Shown: piece after piece, positions 21,231 to 24,861 of the stretch
How the letters are laid out: every line of letters starts with the position of its first letter
Numbering within the stretch: position 1 is the first letter of the stretch
Assembly (NCBI GenBank): GCA_019413955.1
Contig: DXMX01000005.1
Location: 1 to 24,861 of the forward strand
From: Collinsella sp.
GTDB taxonomy: Bacteria > Actinomycetota > Coriobacteriia > Coriobacteriales > Coriobacteriaceae
Length of the DNA: 24,861 bases
Direction: 5' to 3'
Made by a program: the position numbers and the translations under genes
The notes under the pieces: generated by a model
The model's input: the letters and a program-made list of their open reading frames with translations, nothing else
Databases searched by the model: none
Told to the model about the DNA's origin: nothing

Positions 21231-22310
21231 ATGGCAGATTCCAAACAGGCTCCGCTCGACGCCGAGGCAGCCGCAAAGGCGGCGTTTGCCTCGGTCCAGA
21301 ATCAGCCGTTCCCAAACGACATCTTTACGGCTCCCGAGCTTCGTTGGGCTGTAATTGGGTGTGGCGTTATCGCCAACCAGATGGCTCAGTCTCTCGCCCT
21401 TGCCGGCCGAAAGCTCGCGGGCGTTGCCAACCGCACGCTGTCCAAGGCTCAGGCTTTTGCAGAGCAGTATGGCGTTGAGAAGGTCTATGGCACGGTCGAG
21501 GATCTCTACGCCGATCCGGACATTGACGCAGTCTATATCACCACGCCGCACAACACGCATATCACCTATCTGCGAGCCGCTCTGGCAGCTGGCAAGCACG
21601 TGCTCTGCGAGAAGGCCATTACCCTCAATTCCGCCGAGCTTGACGAGGCCCGCGCCATTGCCGACGAGCACAACGTGGTCCTTATGGACGCCACCACGGT
21701 GCTTCACATGCCCTTGTATCAGGAGCTGCGTCGTCGCATGGATGTCGGCGAGTTCGGCCGCATGAATCTCGCTCAGCTCAACTTTGGCAGCTATAAGGAG
21801 TACGGCGACCTGACCAACCGCTTCTACAACCGTAGCCTTGCCGGTGGCGCCATGCTCGACATTGGCGTGTATGCGCTCTCCGTTATGCGCCTCTTTATGG
21901 CGAGCCAGCCCGCTGAGGTTGTCTCGCTGGGCAACACCTGTGAGACCGGTGTCGACGTTGCGGGCGGCATTGTCTGCCGTAACGCCGAGCAGCAGCTGGG
22001 TGTTGTGAGCCTCACGCTCCACTCCAAGCAGCCCAAGCGCTCGGTCATCAGCTTCGACAAGTGCTATATCGAGGTCAACGAGTATCCGCGCGCCGATCAC
22101 GCGACCATCGTGTGGACTGTGGACGGCCACCGCGAGGAGGTCCACGCCGGCACCGAAGCTTACGCCCTTTGCTATGAGATGGCCGATCTTGAGAAGGCCG
22201 TTGCCGGCGACGACTCCAAGCGCGAGCTGCTGGATTATGCTTCTGATGTTATGGAGCTTATGACCAAGCTCCGCGCCGATTGGGGAGTCGTGTACCCCGA
22301 GGAGGAGTAA
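21231..22310 (+). CDS. Gfo/Idh/MocA family oxidoreductase
   Basis: The 359-residue protein is an NAD(P)-dependent dehydrogenase of the glucose-fructose oxidoreductase family. The Rossmann segment is WAVIGCGVIANQMAQSL near residue 40, followed by VANRTLSKAQAFAEQYGVEKVYG and PDIDAVYITTPHNTH. The catalytic lysine lies in CEKAIT, where the usual EKP is EKA. GGAMLDIGVYALS is the typical C-terminal domain motif of the dihydrodiol dehydrogenase-like branch. About 38 residues precede the Rossmann fold, more than usual. The ATG is six bases after AGGAGG. Substrate unknown; likely a sugar or cyclitol derivative. It is followed after 3 bases by a DeoR regulator. Confidence 0.9.
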   Translation: MADSKQAPLDAEAAAKAAFASVQNQPFPNDIFTAPELRWAVIGCGVIANQMAQSLALAGRKLAGVANRTLSKAQAFAEQYGVEKVYGTVEDLYADPDIDAVYITTPHNTHITYLRAALAAGKHVLCEKAITLNSAELDEARAIADEHNVVLMDATTVLHMPLYQELRRRMDVGEFGRMNLAQLNFGSYKEYGDLTNRFYNRSLAGGAMLDIGVYALSVMRLFMASQPAEVVSLGNTCETGVDVAGGIVCRNAEQQLGVVSLTLHSKQPKRSVISFDKCYIEVNEYPRADHATIVWTVDGHREEVHAGTEAYALCYEMADLEKAVAGDDSKRELLDYASDVMELMTKLRADWGVVYPEEE

Positions 22311-22313
22311 GCG

Positions 22314-23060
22314 ATGCTTGCGGAAGATAGGCTCAACGCGATCGTGTCGATGGTGCAACAGGCCGGCTCGGTTACCGTGCCAGAGCTTGCTGAGGCCCTG
22401 GGCGTGACGGCGTCCACCATTCGGCGCGACCTGCAGACGCTCGACCGCGCACACCGTATCGCCAAGGTACACGGTGGAGCGACGAGCCTTGAGCGCGCGC
22501 ACGTGACGCGCGACCTAACGCTTAATGAGCGCAGCGATCTCCATAACGACGACAAGGAGCGTATCTGCGCCCGTGCGGCGGCGCTGGTGGAGCCCGAGAG
22601 CTTTGTGTACATCGATTCGGGTTCGACGACGCTCAGACTCATTGAGCATCTTCCGCGCCTTGAGGGTGTCACCTATGTGACCGACTCCGTACTCCATGCT
22701 CAGCATCTCGCCCTACGCGGTATGCGCATCGTGGTGCTGGGCGGCGAGCTCAAGCCCGAGACCGAGGCGCTCGTTGGCCCCGATGCCTTGGCAACCCTGG
22801 ACCGCTACAACTTTAACTGTGGCTTTTGGGGTTCTAACGGCATTGCCGCCGAGCAGGGCTTCACGGCGCCCGATATCGAGGAGGCGCAGGTTAAGCGCAT
22901 CTCGATGCGCCATACGGCTAAGCGCTTCGTAATCTCGGACGCCAGTAAATTTGGCATGGTGGCGCCCGTCAAGTTCGCGGACTTCCGTGACGCAACGATT
23001 ATCACCGCGGGCGAGGTGCCCGCCAAGTACCAGACGATGGAAAACGTCATCACGGTTTAG
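22314..23060 (+). CDS. DeoR/GlpR family transcriptional regulator
   Basis: The 248-residue protein has an N-terminal DeoR helix-turn-helix (AEDRLNAIVSMVQQAGSVTVPELAEALGVTASTIRRDLQTLD, residues 3-45) and the C-terminal sugar-phosphate sensing domain: YIDSGSTTLRLIEHL, VVLGGELKPETEALVGPDAL, WGSNGIAAEQGFT and the SDASKFGMVAPVKF ending. It begins three bases after the oxidoreductase stop and is surely cotranscribed with it. DeoR proteins usually repress their own operon and respond to a phosphorylated sugar. Confidence 0.93.
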   Translation: MLAEDRLNAIVSMVQQAGSVTVPELAEALGVTASTIRRDLQTLDRAHRIAKVHGGATSLERAHVTRDLTLNERSDLHNDDKERICARAAALVEPESFVYIDSGSTTLRLIEHLPRLEGVTYVTDSVLHAQHLALRGMRIVVLGGELKPETEALVGPDALATLDRYNFNCGFWGSNGIAAEQGFTAPDIEEAQVKRISMRHTAKRFVISDASKFGMVAPVKFADFRDATIITAGEVPAKYQTMENVITV

Positions 23061-23080
23061 CAACGGGGCGAAGTAAGGCC

Positions 23081-23120
23081 AAAACCACCACAAAGGTGCC
23101 TGTCCCCACTGTGGCGGTTA
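23081..23120. repeat. 39-bp hairpin repeat, copy 1
   Basis: The left arm AAACCACCACAA (23082-23093) faces CTGTGGCGGTTA (23109-23120), with nine of twelve bases complementary, around a loop with AGGTGCCTGTCCCC. The same sequence recurs in direct orientation at 23451-23489. It starts 20 bases after the DeoR stop. Further downstream, TTTTCT/AGAAAA (23139-23154) and AAAACGGCA/TGCCGTTTT (23152-23160 with 23194-23202) form additional weak hairpins. Confidence 0.75.
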
Positions 23121-23203
23121 GTAACGAAAACCGAGTAGTTTTCTCAATAGAAAAACGGCAACGTCCATTACGGGCGATGCCGCTATTGTTGTCTGCCGTT
23201 TTG

Positions 23204-23419
23204 TCTAAGTCTGTAACAACTAGACCGTTAAAAGTGGGTTAGATGTTACAGATTGAGATTCTTCCGAACCGCGCCGTCCCTTTGTCTCAATCTGTAACAT
23301 CTGGGACTGATTTTGCCGAGTTACTGTTACAGATTGAGATTTTTCCTTGAGGGGGATTCGAATGTCTCGATCTGTAACAGATAGACCGGAAAATGGGTTC
23401 TAACTGTTACAGATCGAGA
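23204..23419. repeat. Alternating array of six 15-bp repeats with 40-41 bp spacing
   Basis: TCTCAATCTGTAACA and its reverse complement TGTTACAGATTGAGA alternate. Units begin at 23204 (degenerate, TCTAAGTCTGTAACA), 23244, 23285, 23325, 23365 and 23405; the last two carry TCTCGATCTGTAACA and its exact complement. Start-to-start distances are 40, 41, 40, 40 and 40. The 25-26 base spacers differ, but spacers 1, 3 and 5 resemble one another (AGACCG or GGACTG near the start, GGTT or GAGTTA near the end). Each odd-even pair can fold into a hairpin. No protein-coding frame is present. Confidence 0.88.
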
Positions 23420-23450
23420 CATTTTGGGACCGTGGCTGAGCCATTGCGGC

Positions 23451-23490
23451 AAAACCACCACAAAGGTGCCTGTCCCCATTGTGGTGGTTT
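23451..23490 (-). terminator. 39-bp hairpin repeat, copy 2; likely terminator of the RluA-type gene
   Basis: AAACCACCACAA (23452-23463) pairs perfectly with TTGTGGTGGTTT (23479-23490) around the loop AGGTGCCTGTCCCCA. On the minus strand the hairpin starts at the TAA stop of the pseudouridine synthase gene and is followed by TTTT, so it can act as its terminator. The sequence is a direct copy of 23081-23119, 370 bases away, with two substitutions. Confidence 0.7.
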
Positions 23491-24148
23491 AGGGCTCCCA
23501 GGGGCAGGGGGCTTCGATGTGGATGTGCTCGCCGGTTACGGGATGCGTGAAGGACACGCTGTGGGCGTGGAGCATCAGGCCGCAGGGACGCGGCGTTCCG
23601 TACAGGTCGTCGCCAACCAGGGGGTGACGCTCGCTGGCCAGGTGCACGCGAATCTGATGCTTGCGGCCGGTGAGCAGCTCAACATCGATATACGAACGCG
23701 CGGGCAGGCCTCGGCGGCTCTTAAGGCGCTTGAGTACCTTGACGCGCGTCTGAGAGGGCTTTCCGCTGGCGCCGACACGCATCTTGCGGCTATCGTGGCG
23801 ATCGCGAGCGATAGGCTTGTCGATGAGCTTCTCGTTCCAGTCGATTTTGCCCTCGGCGAGCGCCAGATAGTGCTTTTCGAACGCGTGGTCGATGACCATC
23901 TGGTCAAAGGCGGGCTGCGTCTGCTTGTCGAGCGAGAACAGCACCACGCCGGTGGTGTCACGGTCCAGGCGATTGAGCGGCTGCATGTCGGTCGCGGCAA
24001 AGCCGTCGCCCATCGCCAGCAGCAGGTCGCTGGCGTAGTCGGTGAGCGTGCGTTCACCGGTGCCGTCGCCGTGGACGATCATGCCGGCGGGCTTGTCGAT
24101 GGCCATGAGCCAGGCATCGCAGTAGAGGACTTGAGGTTCTTCGTTCAC
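23489..24148 (-). CDS. RluA-family pseudouridine synthase
   Basis: The enzyme isomerises uridine to pseudouridine in rRNA or tRNA. The 219-residue protein has the RluA catalytic motif NRLDRDTTGVVLFS with the catalytic Asp62, then KHYLALAEGKI, TRVKVLKR and ELLTGRKHQIRVHLASERHPLVGDDLYG. It lacks an N-terminal S4 domain, as in the short RluA/RluC-like group, and the target position cannot be read from sequence. The start is GTG at 24146-24148 with GAAAGG upstream. It lies 15 bases after the U32-family gene and its stop falls in the hairpin repeat. Confidence 0.9.
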   Translation of the reverse strand: MNEEPQVLYCDAWLMAIDKPAGMIVHGDGTGERTLTDYASDLLLAMGDGFAATDMQPLNRLDRDTTGVVLFSLDKQTQPAFDQMVIDHAFEKHYLALAEGKIDWNEKLIDKPIARDRHDSRKMRVGASGKPSQTRVKVLKRLKSRRGLPARSYIDVELLTGRKHQIRVHLASERHPLVGDDLYGTPRPCGLMLHAHSVSFTHPVTGEHIHIEAPCPWEP

Positions 24149-24163
24149 GTGTAAGCCTTTCGG

Positions 24164-24861
24164 TTAGCTGATTCCCACAAACATGCAGCCCGAAGTCGCC
24201 CCGCGCAGGCGGGCGGCGGGCTTGCGGCCGGCTTGAGCCGCCTCGACGGCGCGACGGACGCGAGCGACGGCACGGCCAATCTCATCGGCCTCGAGCAGCG
24301 TTCCGTCCACCATAAGACGACGGACGCCGGCGTCGAGCAGCTGCGGTACCTGCGGCGTGAGGTCGATGGGGTAGGCATCGTACAGGCGAGAGCGGCCGTG
24401 GATGTCAGTTCGGACGGGCATGACCTTTCCGTCGATATTCTTGAGCGAGAGCTTGCGGGCACGCAGGCGGCATCTGGCACAATCGTGGATACAGCCGTTG
24501 GCAACCTGCAGAATGCAATGCTCGCTTGTCATGACGCGCGGGCGGCCAAAGACGGTGATGCCCAGAGCCGCGGGCGCGGCGGCGCCGAGCGAGACAATCT
24601 CGTCGAGTGTGATCTCGGGCGAGAGCCAAAACGCACCGGCTCCGCGCTCGGCAAGCGCCTCCATGCAGGGCGTGTTGTGCACCGGCAGGCAAGAGCGGAC
24701 CTCCGCCGTGGCGCCAACCTGGGCGGCCAGCGCGAGCTCAGAGATGTTGCCAATATCGACCGTGGCACCGGCAACAACCCACGGGTCAACGCGCTCGTGG
24801 TCGACGGTGCGGCAGACCTCGTCGAGTACGGGTACAATGCCCTGCTCAAGTGCATCGGCGG
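24164..24861 (-). CDS. Peptidase U32 family protein, C-terminal part (5' end outside window)
   Basis: The frame is open from the window end (first full codon at 24859) to the TAA at 24164-24166, giving about 232 residues of the C-terminal part. Recognisable features are VVAGATVDIGNISEL, the glycine-rich FGRPRVMTSEHCILQVANGC, the cysteine cluster CIHDCARCRLRARK, and KVMPVRTDIHGRSRLYDAYPIDL, as in the U32 (collagenase-like, YhbU/PrtC/TrhP) family. Members include proteins acting in tRNA hydroxylation with iron-sulfur clusters as well as proposed peptidases, so the biochemical role is not settled. It is upstream of, and probably cotranscribed with, the pseudouridine synthase gene, which fits an RNA-modification role. 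Confidence 0.83.
   Translation of the reverse strand, partial: ADALEQGIVPVLDEVCRTVDHERVDPWVVAGATVDIGNISELALAAQVGATAEVRSCLPVHNTPCMEALAERGAGAFWLSPEITLDEIVSLGAAAPAALGITVFGRPRVMTSEHCILQVANGCIHDCARCRLRARKLSLKNIDGKVMPVRTDIHGRSRLYDAYPIDLTPQVPQLLDAGVRRLMVDGTLLEADEIGRAVARVRRAVEAAQAGRKPAARLRGATSGCMFVGIS

Noticed and set aside
20924..21244. Minus-strand open frame of 106 codons
   Set aside because: It crosses the repeats and the upstream region of the oxidoreductase, has no ribosome binding site or recognisable motif, and overlaps probable regulatory sequence.
23204..23419. CRISPR array
   Set aside because: Spacing is regular, but the units are only 15 bases, alternate in orientation, and spacers resemble each other; no cas gene is nearby.

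Overview
The window looks like chromosomal DNA of a GC-rich Gram-positive actinobacterium of the class Coriobacteriia, most likely a Collinsella-like gut organism. This rests on the EF-G and ribosomal proteins with strongly C/G-ending codons, a Firmicutes-style type II fatty acid cluster with FabK, a fused AccD-AccA, and interspersed repeats carrying a GGGGACAG core that I associate with this group. The assignment is inference; no database search was possible.

Layout: (a) 1-1063 holds the end of fusA followed directly by rpsJ (S10) and a very strong terminator; tuf is not between them. (b) 1119-1895 is birA on the minus strand, divergent from (c) a compact fatty acid operon at 2072-11245, fabH-acpP-fabK-fabD-fabG-fabF-accB-fabZ-accC-accDA, which encodes nearly all of initiation and elongation plus acetyl-CoA carboxylase. 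BirA would biotinylate the AccB made next door. (d) An orphan PTS EIIC follows, then a terminator, a cation diffusion facilitator and a histidine phosphatase. (e) 14473-14931 carries a 49-bp near-perfect inverted repeat and a long structured leader. (f) 14932-20720 is the remainder of the S10/spc cluster, rplC-rplD-rplW-rplB-rpsS-rplV-rpsC-rplP-rpmC-rpsQ-rplN-rplX, closed by a terminator before rplE. (g) 20721-21230 contains degenerate direct repeats. (h) 21231-23060 is a Gfo/Idh/MocA oxidoreductase with a DeoR regulator. (i) 23061-23490 is a dense repeat island: an alternating array of 15-bp units with 40-41 bp periodicity between two copies of a 39-bp hairpin element. (j) 23489-24861 on the minus strand holds an RluA-type pseudouridine synthase downstream of a truncated U32 peptidase-family gene.

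Most of the window is core metabolism and translation. The unusual signals are architectural: the normally continuous S10 region is cut twice (after rpsJ and after rplX); the operon has an internal terminator-like hairpin, and a near-identical 26-bp promoter-like element precedes both rplC and rplB; the rplC leader can form two mutually exclusive hairpins; and there are two striking repeat structures (14503-14679 and 23204-23419). I see no tRNA, rRNA, CRISPR-Cas, phage or transposase gene.
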